This document shows positions 27,042 to 34,932 of a DNA stretch of 64,000 nt, one piece after another. The position numbers and the translations under genes were made by a program. Position 1 is the stretch's first letter. Each line of letters starts with the position of its first letter. Origin of the DNA: Tumebacillus avium (GTDB lineage: Bacteria > Bacillota > Bacilli > Tumebacillales > Tumebacillaceae); assembly GCF_002162355.1 (NCBI RefSeq), contig NZ_CP021434.1, positions 1,585,001 to 1,649,000 on the forward strand. The letters are read 5' to 3'. The notes beneath the pieces are model-generated. The model had not been told where the DNA came from. It ran no database searches and was given only the letters and a program-made list of their open reading frames with translations.

Positions 27042-28640
27042 CTACGCAAGAACTGAAGGCGATTCGTGCTTTTTATTAAATACTCGGCAGATGAGCGGCA
27101 GCGTGTCCGACCACGGGAGCAAGCGATCCAGCTCATGGTGATCATGAGGGTTCGCAAGGTTGGGCAGGGTCTCGAAGAGATAGGTCAGGTAGACCAGCGG
27201 ATTTACCCCGTTCGCCTTCGCCGTCTCGACAAGACTATAGATCACAGCGCTTGCCTTTGCGCCGCGTGGAGTATTGGCGAACAGCCAATTTTTCCGTCCA
27301 ATCACGAATGGTTTGATGGCGCGTTCACTTCGGTTGTTGTCGATCTCCAAACGCCCATCGAGCAAAAACGCCCCCAATGCTACCCATTGGTTCTGGCAGT
27401 ACTTTATGGCCTGCCCCAGTGCGCTCTTCGGTAACGCGCGGGATTTTTGAGTCTGTAGCCATACCGAAAATTCCTCCAGTATGGGCCGACTACGCTCCAA
27501 ACGGGCCGTGTATCGTTCTTCCGGCGAGGCATCTTTCATCTCGCGTTCGATCGCGAAAAGACGATTGCAGAACTCGAGCCCTTCTTTCGCGGTTACAGCT
27601 GCGGTTCGGCTGGAGGCCGGCAATGCTTTCAGAGCCTCGTCGAACTTGCGGCGAGCATGTGCCCAACACCCGACCAGGGTGACGTTAGGGATCTTCTTAT
27701 ACCCCGCGTATCCGTCCACATGCAGGTAGCCGTGAAACTCGGACAGGAACTGTCGCGGGTGTTCGCCTGCTCGTGTCGGCTGGTAGTCATACACGATGAT
27801 CGGATGACTGTTGCGCCCGGTACGGTAAAGCCAGAGATACGATGTGCTCTTGGCTGCCCGACCCGGTTCACGCAGTACTTGCAGGGTCGTTTCATCGGCA
27901 TGCAGAATGTCTTGCTTCAGCATGTGCTCTCGCATACGATTCTCCAGCAGGCTCAGCCAGCGGTCAGCTGCATAGATCATCCAGTTGGCCATCGTTTGTC
28001 GCGACAGGTTTACTCCGAGAAGCATGAGTTGCTGCTCCTGACGATACAAGGGCAAGCCTTCCCCGTACTTTTGATTCATGATAAAAGCCAATGCGGATGG
28101 GGAAGCCAAACTGCCAGGATATACAGGTTGCGGCATGGGAGCTGTCAGCACGGGAGTGCTGATCTCCTCACGCTCACAACGGCGGCACGCATACACATAG
28201 CGAACATGCTTCAACACTTTTACTTGAGCCGGGATGATTTTCAGCTCTTGGCGAACCTCCGTGCTCATTTCATGGGTAGGACCACCGCAGCACGAGCAGA
28301 CCTGCTCGTCTTCCGAGAGACGGTATTCCACCGTTTCAACCGGCAGGTTTTCAAGCAATTCTTCTCGCTGTCCACGTTTCTTCTTGCGGACGTATTGAAT
28401 CGTTTCTGCGGTCGGCTCTGGCACGGCTGTGGAGGATTCGGATTCCGCTTCGTTGAACAGTTCCAACTGATCCGCGTTTGTCCGCTCACTTGAGGCACCG
28501 AAACGCTTCTGTTGGCTGAGACGAAACTGTTGTTCCAACCAGTTGAGCTTAGCTTTCAACTCTGCGTTTTGTATTCCAAGTTGTATGTTCTGTTTTTGAA
28601 GTTCTTCAATGGTGGTTGGGATGGCTATTGTAGGTTTCAT
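27042..28640 (-). CDS. tnpC: IS66 transposase TnpC
   Basis: The 532-residue DDE transposase of IS66. It has an N-terminal leucine-rich coiled coil (ELQKQNIQLGIQNAELKAKL), the SSERT motif at about 50, a zinc-binding domain (CSCCGG at 115 and CRRC at 152), and the catalytic residues Asp249 (LHADET), Asp309 (HVDGYAGY) and Glu439 (NNRSERAIKPFVIGRKNWLF). Full length with no interruption, so likely active. Confidence 0.97.
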   Translation of the reverse strand: MKPTIAIPTTIEELQKQNIQLGIQNAELKAKLNWLEQQFRLSQQKRFGASSERTNADQLELFNEAESESSTAVPEPTAETIQYVRKKKRGQREELLENLPVETVEYRLSEDEQVCSCCGGPTHEMSTEVRQELKIIPAQVKVLKHVRYVYACRRCEREEISTPVLTAPMPQPVYPGSLASPSALAFIMNQKYGEGLPLYRQEQQLMLLGVNLSRQTMANWMIYAADRWLSLLENRMREHMLKQDILHADETTLQVLREPGRAAKSTSYLWLYRTGRNSHPIIVYDYQPTRAGEHPRQFLSEFHGYLHVDGYAGYKKIPNVTLVGCWAHARRKFDEALKALPASSRTAAVTAKEGLEFCNRLFAIEREMKDASPEERYTARLERSRPILEEFSVWLQTQKSRALPKSALGQAIKYCQNQWVALGAFLLDGRLEIDNNRSERAIKPFVIGRKNWLFANTPRGAKASAVIYSLVETAKANGVNPLVYLTYLFETLPNLANPHDHHELDRLLPWSDTLPLICRVFNKKHESPSVLA

Positions 28641-28698
28641 ACTTTTTTCTTCGCCTTGAAGCTCTCATTCTCCTAGTGAGAACAAGAATTTTTTCATA

Positions 28699-29055
28699 CT
28701 AAATCACCGTCTGTGCGGTGAGTTTCGGGTGTGCCTTTCGTTGCTGAAGCGACAAGCCATCCAGAAGCCACCGCAACTCTCTTCGACTGATCTGCATCGT
28801 TGGACCAGATTTCTTTTGCGGCCATTGGAAGGTTCCTCGCTCTAAGCGGCGATAGTAGAGCCAAAAGCCGTTATGCTCCCAGTGCAGGATTTTAAGTTTG
28901 TCTCGTTGCCGATTGCAAAAGACAAACAGGCATTGGGAGAATGGATCCAGTTCGAAACTCTCCTGAACCAAGGCGGCCAAACCGTCTATCGACTTGCGAA
29001 GGTCCGTGTGGCCGCTGGCTATGTAGACACGAGTTATGTCGGTTTCGTTTAACAT
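28699..29055 (-). CDS. tnpB: IS66 accessory protein TnpB
   Basis: A 118-residue protein with the family features YIASGHTDLRKSIDGLAALV, the LFVFCNRQRDKLKILHWEHNGFWLYYRRLE segment and the C-terminal LLDGLSLQQRKAHP. It is needed for IS66 transposition together with TnpA and TnpC. It overlaps the end of tnpA by 7 bases. Confidence 0.96.
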   Translation of the reverse strand: MLNETDITRVYIASGHTDLRKSIDGLAALVQESFELDPFSQCLFVFCNRQRDKLKILHWEHNGFWLYYRRLERGTFQWPQKKSGPTMQISRRELRWLLDGLSLQQRKAHPKLTAQTVI

Positions 29056-29360
29056 ATCGTTTGCAAGGCAAGGACGACATCCGCCAACAGGTCTCGATTG
29101 AAACCTGGCTTGACTTCGATCACGGCAGAGCCAATTTTGACCTGCAAGCAGGAGTCGGTTTCGTTACTTGGCTGTTGGTCTGCGCAGACCTCCAACCAGC
29201 GAGGTGAAGGCATCTCAGTGTTGGAGAGCTTGCGCAGCCAATAGTAGTACTGGCGAGAATTGATCTGATGAGCTGTACACCACGCCGCTACACTTTGACC
29301 GCTGGCGCGGCAGTCAGAGATTCGAGATTCCCATACAGCTCGAAGCTCGCTTCGAGTCAT
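29049..29360 (-). CDS. tnpA: IS66 accessory protein TnpA
   Basis: A 103-residue DNA-binding protein with a helix-turn-helix near the start (WESRISDCRASGQSVAAWC, then INSRQYYYWLRKL), first gene of the IS66 operon. Ribosome site GGAGGAA precedes ATG 29360, which lies 84 bases inside the right end. Confidence 0.94.
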   Translation of the reverse strand: MTRSELRAVWESRISDCRASGQSVAAWCTAHQINSRQYYYWLRKLSNTEMPSPRWLEVCADQQPSNETDSCLQVKIGSAVIEVKPGFNRDLLADVVLALQTIC

Positions 29361-29444
29361 AAAAAATTCCTCCTCATTTCCGTCTGAGGAGGATTATCTC
29401 ATGCTCTATGTTTCGTGTGGAGGTGGGGAGTATTAGACGCTTAC

Positions 29445-29452
29445 GTATTATT
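29445..29452. repeat. Right copy of the 8-bp IS66 target duplication
   Basis: GTATTATT, identical to 26939-26946. Confidence 0.95.
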
Positions 29453-29490
29453 TGGCTGGAAGAATCTATTTTCGTATTGAGGTGTGAACA

Positions 29491-30420
29491 ATGACCAGCG
29501 AGAAATACGAACACACAACCACAATCGTATTGTACGGTGAATTGGACGAAAAGGACGGCCAAGGTTGGTTGAACTGGTTGGAATATGCACAAAACTTATC
29601 TGGGAGACTTGGATTTCCAGCAAACTATGTAGGTGTGCGCGGGGAGACCTTCAAATCTGGGAAGGTGCTCACCCTTAAAAGAACGGTGAAGCGCATTCAG
29701 AAGGCAGTAGAAAATAACGAGCAAATACAAAATATCTCTTTCTATTCTTTGCCTGATGATTTTGGGACTGCGATATTCGATTATGATGTTTACCTCTCAA
29801 GGTGTAGCGATTATGCTCAAGTGCTGGTTACGATGAGCAGTGAACGGTATGCTCGCATTGATTCGCAGGAAGTGATTGATGAACTCAAGCAGCATATTCG
29901 ATTCAGCTCGGGCGAGGTGTTTACGATGTCCAGAAGAGATGTACCATCACTTTATGCTGCAAAACTAAATCCTCCGGGCACACACAAATCTGTTCAGGTG
30001 ATCGACCGTATGTACAACAGCGATTTGGTGAACCGGTTGTACGCGTGCCGGAAACTTCGCACTGAATTAGAGATTGCTGACTTTGAAGAGACTGTTGAGT
30101 CACTTTTGAGTCTTGGCGGGGACAATCTGACTCGTGATTTACTTGTGGGCTTCGATGATGAGACGGAACACACCGATGTGATGTTTGGACTTGTACATGC
30201 AGTGGAATCACTCGACCGGATCGTAGGAACCGAGAAAGCCCTAACAGATTTGGCTGAAGCGATGCCAAGCATTTTGCCGCATGCGAAGAAGTGGGCCATC
30301 CTGCTGCACAAACGAATTGCAAATCATGCTCCAAGCCTCGAAGTATATCAGAAGATTGTATCTCAACTGGATCACACGACGAACACAGTGGTGAGCGCTC
30401 TGTTTGAAGAAGTTCAATGA
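29491..30420 (+). CDS. Two-domain immunity protein: unknown N-terminal domain fused to Imm30
   Basis: A 309-residue protein. Residues 1-190 form an unrecognised alpha/beta domain starting MTSEKYEHTTTIVLYGELDE. Residues 195-309 are Imm30-like and align along their whole length with the separate protein at 24574: DLLVGFDDETEHTDVMFGLVHAVESLDR and LPHAKKWAILLHKRIANHAPSL. ATG 29491 follows GAGGTG. It was originally the gene after the DUF1963 gene; the IS66 element now separates them. Either a bifunctional immunity protein or a fusion made by recombination in the array. Confidence 0.75.
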   Translation: MTSEKYEHTTTIVLYGELDEKDGQGWLNWLEYAQNLSGRLGFPANYVGVRGETFKSGKVLTLKRTVKRIQKAVENNEQIQNISFYSLPDDFGTAIFDYDVYLSRCSDYAQVLVTMSSERYARIDSQEVIDELKQHIRFSSGEVFTMSRRDVPSLYAAKLNPPGTHKSVQVIDRMYNSDLVNRLYACRKLRTELEIADFEETVESLLSLGGDNLTRDLLVGFDDETEHTDVMFGLVHAVESLDRIVGTEKALTDLAEAMPSILPHAKKWAILLHKRIANHAPSLEVYQKIVSQLDHTTNTVVSALFEEVQ

Positions 30421-30529
30421 ACTCCTTTATCCAAGTCTAACCGCTCTAAAAACCTGTCATATCTCCCCCAACGCTTGACTATACTTCTACTAATCTTAAA
30501 AAAGTTTAGGCAGAAGAGGAGGGGCGCTG

Positions 30530-30826
30530 GTGTCGAAGGAAGGGGCCGGGGGGAACTGGAAGAAGGTCGTGGATCTGATTCGGGGTCGGAGGCCGGTAGA
30601 GGAAGGGCCGACGGAGATGGAGAAGCTGCAGGTGGAGATCGAACAGGCACGGGAAGAATGGGCGATCGCGCAGCAGCACATCGATCACGTATCCGATCCG
30701 GAACTGATCGACCACGCGATCTACTACCTGGAAGCTGCAGAACGTAAATACGGGTATCTGCTCCGCGAAGCCAAGCGGCTGCAGGCGAAAGCAACTCCGC
30801 ATCAGGCACAAGCGCTCCTTGAATAA
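30530..30826 (+). CDS. yaaL: YaaL-like DUF2508 protein
   Basis: A 98-residue helical protein with the DUF2508 pattern VEIEQAREEWAIAQQHIDHV, then LIDHAIYYLEAAERKYGYLL. GTG 30530 follows GAGGAGGGG. In B. subtilis yaaL sits between recR and bofA; here the same neighbour order resumes after the RHS island, marking the island's right edge. Function unknown. Its GC-rich codon use is that of the backbone again. Confidence 0.85.
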   Translation: MSKEGAGGNWKKVVDLIRGRRPVEEGPTEMEKLQVEIEQAREEWAIAQQHIDHVSDPELIDHAIYYLEAAERKYGYLLREAKRLQAKATPHQAQALLE

Positions 30827-30839
30827 AGGGGCGTTTTTG
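30809..30839 (+). terminator. Intrinsic terminator of yaaL
   Basis: CGCTCCTT / AAGGGGCG (one G-T pair) around GAAT followed by T5, overlapping the stop codon. The stretch 30840-31070 beyond it is AT-rich and I see no gene in it. Confidence 0.65.
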
Positions 30840-31070
30840 CTTGATTTTCCGTTGCGCTCCAAGGGCTGGATATGATAAGATAGCAATGTAAGGATTTCGT
30901 GAAACTACGGTAAAGATAAATTATAAATTGTGTATACAGTTTATAGAAGAGCATTTTGATCGGACTACTCATATAAAAAATGAACCTGACTTAACGGATT
31001 CCTAAGTATTAAAAAGGGCCGTTCTTTAGCCTACCTAGAATTTTGTAACATAATGGTAACATTTAGTCCT

Positions 31071-31098
31071 GCATATTTCGTCGAATTTCTGATATACT
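31071..31098 (+). promoter_or_regulatory. Sigma-E-like promoter upstream of bofA
   Basis: GCATATT at 31071-31077 fits the sigma-E -35 consensus KMATATT; GATATACT at 31091-31098 matches 6 of 8 positions of CATACAnT; the spacer is 13 bases. bofA is known to be under sigma-E in B. subtilis. Confidence 0.5.
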
Positions 31099-31104
31099 AG
31101 AAAG

Positions 31105-31202
31105 TGACCACCAAAGTTTAACATTTTGGATGGCCTCCCAGGGCGATGGCGAACGAGCCTCGCTCCATTGAGACGGTGACATTTGTCACCGCTTTTTTTT
31201 TT
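31105..31202 (+). ncRNA. Candidate leader or small RNA before bofA
   Basis: From the predicted start after the sigma-E-like promoter, about 98 nt run to a perfect intrinsic terminator (CGGTGAC ATTT GTCACCG, then C and T10 at 31174-31202), 66 bases before bofA. A second hairpin around ATGGCGAACGAGCC TCGCTCCAT precedes it. Either a terminated small RNA expressed in the mother cell or an attenuator for bofA. No known riboswitch recognised. Confidence 0.4.
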
Positions 31203-31267
31203 GCCCCTATCATGTTCCGAACTCCCTGCGCATAGAGTAGGAAGGAGGACAAGGAGGGGAAGAAACG

Positions 31268-31534
31268 ATGTCAGCATGGCAAGTAATCGGGATGCTCGTC
31301 GGCGCAGTCGTGCTTATCTATATGATCGCTCGTTTCATGCGCGAACCGGGACAAGCGGTCATGGGGATGCTGCGCGGGCTGATCGTCGGCGTCGTGGCTT
31401 TGTTTGTGATCAATTTGATCGGGGCTTCGTTTGGCTTCCATATCGCCATCAACCCGGTCACCGCCGCGACGACCGCCATACTCGGATTGCCGGGTGTCGC
31501 AGCGCTCGTTGTGATGAACGTCTGGATGGTGTAA
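31268..31534 (+). CDS. bofA: Pro-sigma-K processing inhibitor BofA
   Basis: Holds the SpoIVFB protease inactive in the outer forespore membrane until the SpoIVB signal arrives. The 88-residue membrane protein has the family layout: N-terminal helix WQVIGMLVGAVVLIYMIARF, a second helix GLIVGVVALFVINLIG, then a hydrophobic end with the conserved FHIAINPVTAATTAILGLPG and VVMNVWMV. ATG 31268 follows two overlapping GGAGG sites. Place and family agree with B. subtilis. Confidence 0.95.
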   Translation: MSAWQVIGMLVGAVVLIYMIARFMREPGQAVMGMLRGLIVGVVALFVINLIGASFGFHIAINPVTAATTAILGLPGVAALVVMNVWMV

Positions 31535-31557
31535 AGCACACTTTAACACGTATATGC

Positions 31558-31599
31558 AAAAAGCCGATGTTTCTATTCTTCAGAAACATCGGCTTTTTC
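31558..31599 (+). terminator. Intrinsic terminator of bofA
   Basis: AAAGCCGATGTTTCT / AGAAACATCGGCTTT with a 7-base loop and T run. Confidence 0.9.
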
Positions 31600-31601
31600 A
31601 C

Positions 31602-31630
31602 GTATAAAACTCTTTGAAACCGTTATAATG
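31602..31630 (+). promoter_or_regulatory. Possible sigma-F-type promoter of csfB
   Basis: GTATA at 31602-31606 fits the sigma-F -35; about 15 bases later GTTATAATG is a partial fit to its -10, and TATAAT within it would also serve sigma-A. csfB is a sigma-F gene in B. subtilis. Confidence 0.3.
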
Positions 31631-31667
31631 GATTGCTAGAAGGCTTGAGCAGAGGATGGTGGTCAGG

Positions 31668-31874
31668 ATGGAAGAGTTGAACGTATTTGGTGACAAACAA
31701 AGCGGCGGCACTTGCATCGTCTGCGGGGAACTGAAGGAATTTGGCATCCGAATCATTTCGCAGTTCCTGTGTCACGAGTGCGAGCGAGAGATCGTCAAGA
31801 CGGACGCGCAAGATGAGAAATATCAATACTATGTGGAACGCATGAAACAGATCTGGCTGGAAGCCATTTCGTAA
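31668..31874 (+). CDS. csfB: Anti-sigma-G factor Gin (CsfB)
   Basis: A 68-residue zinc protein that inhibits sigma-G in the early forespore and sigma-E in the mother cell. It has the Gin zinc-finger layout CIVCGELKEFGI...FLCHEC followed by a charged helix (EREIVKTDAQDEKYQYYVERMKQIW read in parts). ATG 31668 is preferred; ATG 31656 would add four residues. Its place after bofA is that of B. subtilis csfB, which supports the call. Confidence 0.88.
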   Translation: MEELNVFGDKQSGGTCIVCGELKEFGIRIISQFLCHECEREIVKTDAQDEKYQYYVERMKQIWLEAIS

Positions 31875-31881
31875 CCAGTCA

Positions 31882-31919
31882 AAAGCCCGTCTGGCCTAAG
31901 TGTCAGATGGGCTTTTTTT
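31882..31919 (+). terminator. Intrinsic terminator of csfB
   Basis: AGCCCGTCTG / CAGATGGGCT (one G-T pair) with a 10-base loop and T7. It is the last backbone feature before the second island. Confidence 0.85.
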
Positions 31920-32252
31920 GCGTAAAATTGATTGATGATTACACATGAATAAATTCATTCAACCGTTGCTGCTACTGTTATTGGTACCGTTGTCGCGCCA
32001 TAATCCGTTAAGTGTTACAGCCGATTGAAAATGACCAAAAGCTGACGCTGTTGCCTGTCCAATGGTTGACGGATATAATGACCACCATACATATCTTACA
32101 AAGGAAAAGGACGCCTCTGTATGACGTGCCACTGCTCGAACAGTTGCACCAGAGTCGTCCCCCAAAAATAGCATGATTAGTATATCAAATTATCAGCTCG
32201 AAAAAAATAGAGAACTTTTTTCGTAAGGAGTGCAGAGCAACATTTTTGCCCT

Positions 32253-32723
32253 TTGTGTGAGCAAGATCTGTTTGTTATCGGAAGCCGAAGTCGTATTGGG
32301 CGTAAGCCAACCGGTGAACGAATCACCTACATCATTCGTCGTCTGCGTTGCAAGTGTTGCAAGAAGATCCATCATGAATTGCCGGACTTGCTCGTTCCTA
32401 ACAAACATTACGAAGCTGAATGCCTCGAATCAGTTTTGTCACATGGACAGTCCGTAGGCGTAGCTGCAGATGACTCAACCTTGCATCGCTGGCACGTTTG
32501 GTTCAAGAAGTGTTGGCAGTACTGGGTGAATTGTTTATCAACGATAGCGGCGCGTACAGGAAATCCGGTGGAGCCATTGTCCGTATCTTCACCGTCTGCA
32601 CTCCAAAGGATCGGACATTATGTTGGACAAGGAGTCGGATGGCTGGCGAGACTTGTCCGACCCATCGTTCATTCTCAATTATGGGTACATACCCGTTTTG
32701 CCTTCTTGTCCGCTGTCCCTTGA
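32253..32723 (+). CDS. DUF6431-like transposon protein, start codon problematic
   Basis: A 156-residue protein: EQDLFVIGSRSRIG, then ITYIIRRLRCKCCKKIHHELPDLLVPNKHY, a helix-turn-helix-like middle (VGVAADDSTLHRWHVWFKKC) and a C-terminal SPSALQRIGHYVGQGVGWLAR. This is the layout of DUF6431 proteins that accompany DDE integrases; residues IHHELPD and the CKCC pair suggest a zinc ribbon. The only start in frame is TTG 32253, which falls inside the expected N-terminal CPLC zinc motif; upstream the frame is open for 12 codons but has no start and then a stop. Either it uses a non-standard start or the 5' end has decayed. Confidence 0.6.
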   Translation: MCEQDLFVIGSRSRIGRKPTGERITYIIRRLRCKCCKKIHHELPDLLVPNKHYEAECLESVLSHGQSVGVAADDSTLHRWHVWFKKCWQYWVNCLSTIAARTGNPVEPLSVSSPSALQRIGHYVGQGVGWLARLVRPIVHSQLWVHTRFAFLSAVP

Positions 32724-32767
32724 TGTATCGTGAATCTACATCCTATTGGAAAGGACTGTAGATTCCT

Positions 32768-34123
32768 ATGAATAGTGAAAAAAAGGCGGAAGAAATCGCC
32801 GTTGAAAGAATGCAACTGATCTCTCCTCTTGTAGCCCAAGGGATTGACCCTGGAAAAGCCAAAGAACTGAAGAAAGCCATTTGTGAGCAAACCGGATTAT
32901 CCGAGCGAACCCTCCGCCGCTATCTGTCTGCCTATCGAACCGAAGGGTTCGCAGGACTTCGACCTAAAAGAAAAAGTCAGCGGCAAACAGCCGAAGCTAT
33001 CACGCCCAATCTCCTCGAGCAAGCGATACTGCTTCGCCGAGAGGTTCCCAGCCGTAGTGTCGCGCAGATCATTCAGATCTTGGAGTGGGAAGGCTTGGCG
33101 AAGCCTGGTAAGATCAAGCGCAGCACCTTGCAGGAAAAATTGATGGAGCGTGGCTACAGTACTCGCCACATGCGACTATACTCAACCTCTGGCCTTGCGG
33201 CCAGACGCTTTCAACACAAACAGCGTAACCAACTGTGGCAAGCTGATATCAAATTCGGGCCTTATCTACCGATTGGTGAAGGCGGAGCCAACAAGCAAGT
33301 CTATCTTGTTGCGTTCATCGACGATGCAACTCGTTACGTGTTGCATGCGGCTTTTTACCCAACACTCGATCAAACGATTGTGGAAGACTGTTTCCGTTAC
33401 GCGATTCAAACAAATGGCGTACCTGATTCTGTCTACTTTGATAACGGCAAGCAATTTCGAACCAAAAGTATGACTCGTACCTGTGCCAAACTTGGCATAC
33501 GTCTTCGCTTTACGAGACCGTATGCAGCCGAATCCAAAGGGAAAATCGAGCGTTTCAACCGGGTAATAGACAGTTTCCTAGCGGAAGCTGCGCTTGAAAA
33601 GCCCCAGACACTCGACCAGCTCAATCTGTTATTCCAAGTTTGGCTCACCGAATGTTACCAGACCAAACCCCATTCCGCACTCGATGACAACTCTAGCCCG
33701 CAGGTGGCGTTTCGAAGCGACTCGTCGCCGCTCCGACTTGCCGAAGAATCTCTCATTGCGGATGCGTTTTTACACAGCGAAACGCGAAAAGTGGACAAAG
33801 CTGGCTGTATCAGTTTTATGGGGAAGAAATACGAGGTCGGGCTTTCTTTCATTGGGCATAAGGTTGAAGTCGTCTACGACCCGCGTGACATCTCAACGAT
33901 TACAATTGAGTATGGCAGCCATACACCGTGGCAGGCGAAAGAACTGATTATCGGTGAATGGGCAGGAAAACGCCCCTCTATCCCGTCGTCAATTGAACTG
34001 CTTACAGTCGAAGGTTCACGGTTACTGGACGCTGCGGAGAAGAAGAATCAAGTCAGGAAAGAACGTCAAACACGCGCCGTCTCATTCCGCAAAATTCGGG
34101 AGGAGGCGAACCGAGATGTTTGA
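32768..34123 (+). CDS. Mu/TnsB/TniA-type DDE integrase
   Basis: A 451-residue transposase. Residues 10-135 hold helix-turn-helix DNA-binding segments (TGLSERTLRRYLSAYRTEG, then RSVAQIIQILEWEG). The RNase-H-like rve domain follows with Asp160 (LWQADIKFG), Asp225 (VYFDNGKQF) and Glu261 (AESKGKIERFNR), a DD-35-E spacing. The C-terminal 150 residues include a beta-barrel (GCISFMGKKYEVGLSFIGHK) like the Mu transposase C-terminal domain. It overlaps the AAA gene by 8 bases. ATG 32768 lacks an obvious strong ribosome site. Confidence 0.88.
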   Translation: MNSEKKAEEIAVERMQLISPLVAQGIDPGKAKELKKAICEQTGLSERTLRRYLSAYRTEGFAGLRPKRKSQRQTAEAITPNLLEQAILLRREVPSRSVAQIIQILEWEGLAKPGKIKRSTLQEKLMERGYSTRHMRLYSTSGLAARRFQHKQRNQLWQADIKFGPYLPIGEGGANKQVYLVAFIDDATRYVLHAAFYPTLDQTIVEDCFRYAIQTNGVPDSVYFDNGKQFRTKSMTRTCAKLGIRLRFTRPYAAESKGKIERFNRVIDSFLAEAALEKPQTLDQLNLLFQVWLTECYQTKPHSALDDNSSPQVAFRSDSSPLRLAEESLIADAFLHSETRKVDKAGCISFMGKKYEVGLSFIGHKVEVVYDPRDISTITIEYGSHTPWQAKELIIGEWAGKRPSIPSSIELLTVEGSRLLDAAEKKNQVRKERQTRAVSFRKIREEANRDV

Positions 34124-34916
34124 GGCGTTTTATGAAATGGCGAGAACCCCTTTTTCTCGTGATATTCCTACCCATGAGCTGTATGCGTCGGATGTTTTGG
34201 AAGAAACGCTTGAGAGATTGGAATATACGGCCGAAAGGCAATGGTTCTCCGTTGTGACCGGCGATTGCGGAACTGGTAAAACAACGACGATCCGCCGATT
34301 CGCGGATGTGCTCGACACATCGAGATTTAAACTGTTGTACCTATCCGATTCAAAGCTAACGCCTCGCCATTTTTACAAGGGTTTGCTTGAACAGTTGGGG
34401 TGTGAAGCGAAGTTTTATCGAGGGGACAGCAAGAGACAACTGCATCGGGAAATTGAGCTGATGCGGGGGATTCATCGCTTGCAACCAGTCGTGGTGGTCG
34501 ATGAAGCGCATCTGTTAGACAAAGAAATGTTTGAAGAAGTGCGGTTTCTGCTGAACTTCAAAATGGATGCCCAGAGTCCAATGGCTCTGATCCTAGTCGG
34601 ACAAAATGAACTGTGGGATCGCCTTCAACTCCAGATGTTTACGGCCATTCGGCAAAGGATTGATCTACAGTGCAAACTGGTTCACTACGACCGCGTACAG
34701 GTTGGGGCGTACATAGCTCGTCATCTGGAATATGCGGGCGTTAGCCGTGACATTTTCACGGATGGTGCGGTTGATGAGATCTATCGTTATTCAAGTGGTA
34801 CGATTCGCTTGGTGAATAAGGCGGCCACACATAGTCTGATCTATGGAGCAGCAAATAAGCATCGAATCATTGACGACCACATGGTGAAACGGGTAATCGC
34901 GGGAGAATTGACTTGA
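34116..34916 (+). CDS. TnsC/TniB/ExeA-type AAA ATPase of the transposon
   Basis: A 266-residue AAA+ ATPase that in related elements selects the target and activates the DDE transposase. Starts MFEAFYEMARTPFSRDIP, as ExeA-like proteins do; Walker A GDCGTGKT at 49-56, Walker B PVVVVDEAHLL, sensor-1 LILVGQNEL, and the C-terminal SGTIRLVNKAATHSL arginine region. ATG 34116 follows GGGAGGAGG and overlaps the integrase stop. No TnsA, TniQ or CRISPR component is nearby. Confidence 0.88.
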   Translation: MFEAFYEMARTPFSRDIPTHELYASDVLEETLERLEYTAERQWFSVVTGDCGTGKTTTIRRFADVLDTSRFKLLYLSDSKLTPRHFYKGLLEQLGCEAKFYRGDSKRQLHREIELMRGIHRLQPVVVVDEAHLLDKEMFEEVRFLLNFKMDAQSPMALILVGQNELWDRLQLQMFTAIRQRIDLQCKLVHYDRVQVGAYIARHLEYAGVSRDIFTDGAVDEIYRYSSGTIRLVNKAATHSLIYGAANKHRIIDDHMVKRVIAGELT

Positions 34917-34932
34917 TTCTCCCGTTTTTTCT
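34900..34932 (+). terminator. Intrinsic terminator of the transposon operon
   Basis: CGGGAGAAT / ATTCTCCCG with a 7-base loop and T6; the stem contains the AAA gene's stop codon. From 34933 to 35223 the sequence is AT-rich without a gene that I can support. Confidence 0.85.

Larger units (their letters stand above)
26947..29444. mobile_element. Complete IS66-family insertion sequence (2498 bp)
   Basis: The ends are imperfect inverted repeats: GTAAGCGT at 26947 and its complement ACGCTTAC ending at 29444, with a second matching block TCCCCACCT about 16 bases inside each end. Direct repeats GTATTATT flank it at 26939-26946 and 29445-29452, the 8-bp target duplication typical of IS66. The three genes tnpA, tnpB and tnpC, all on the minus strand, are intact. 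The perfect duplication suggests a recent insertion. Confidence 0.96.
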
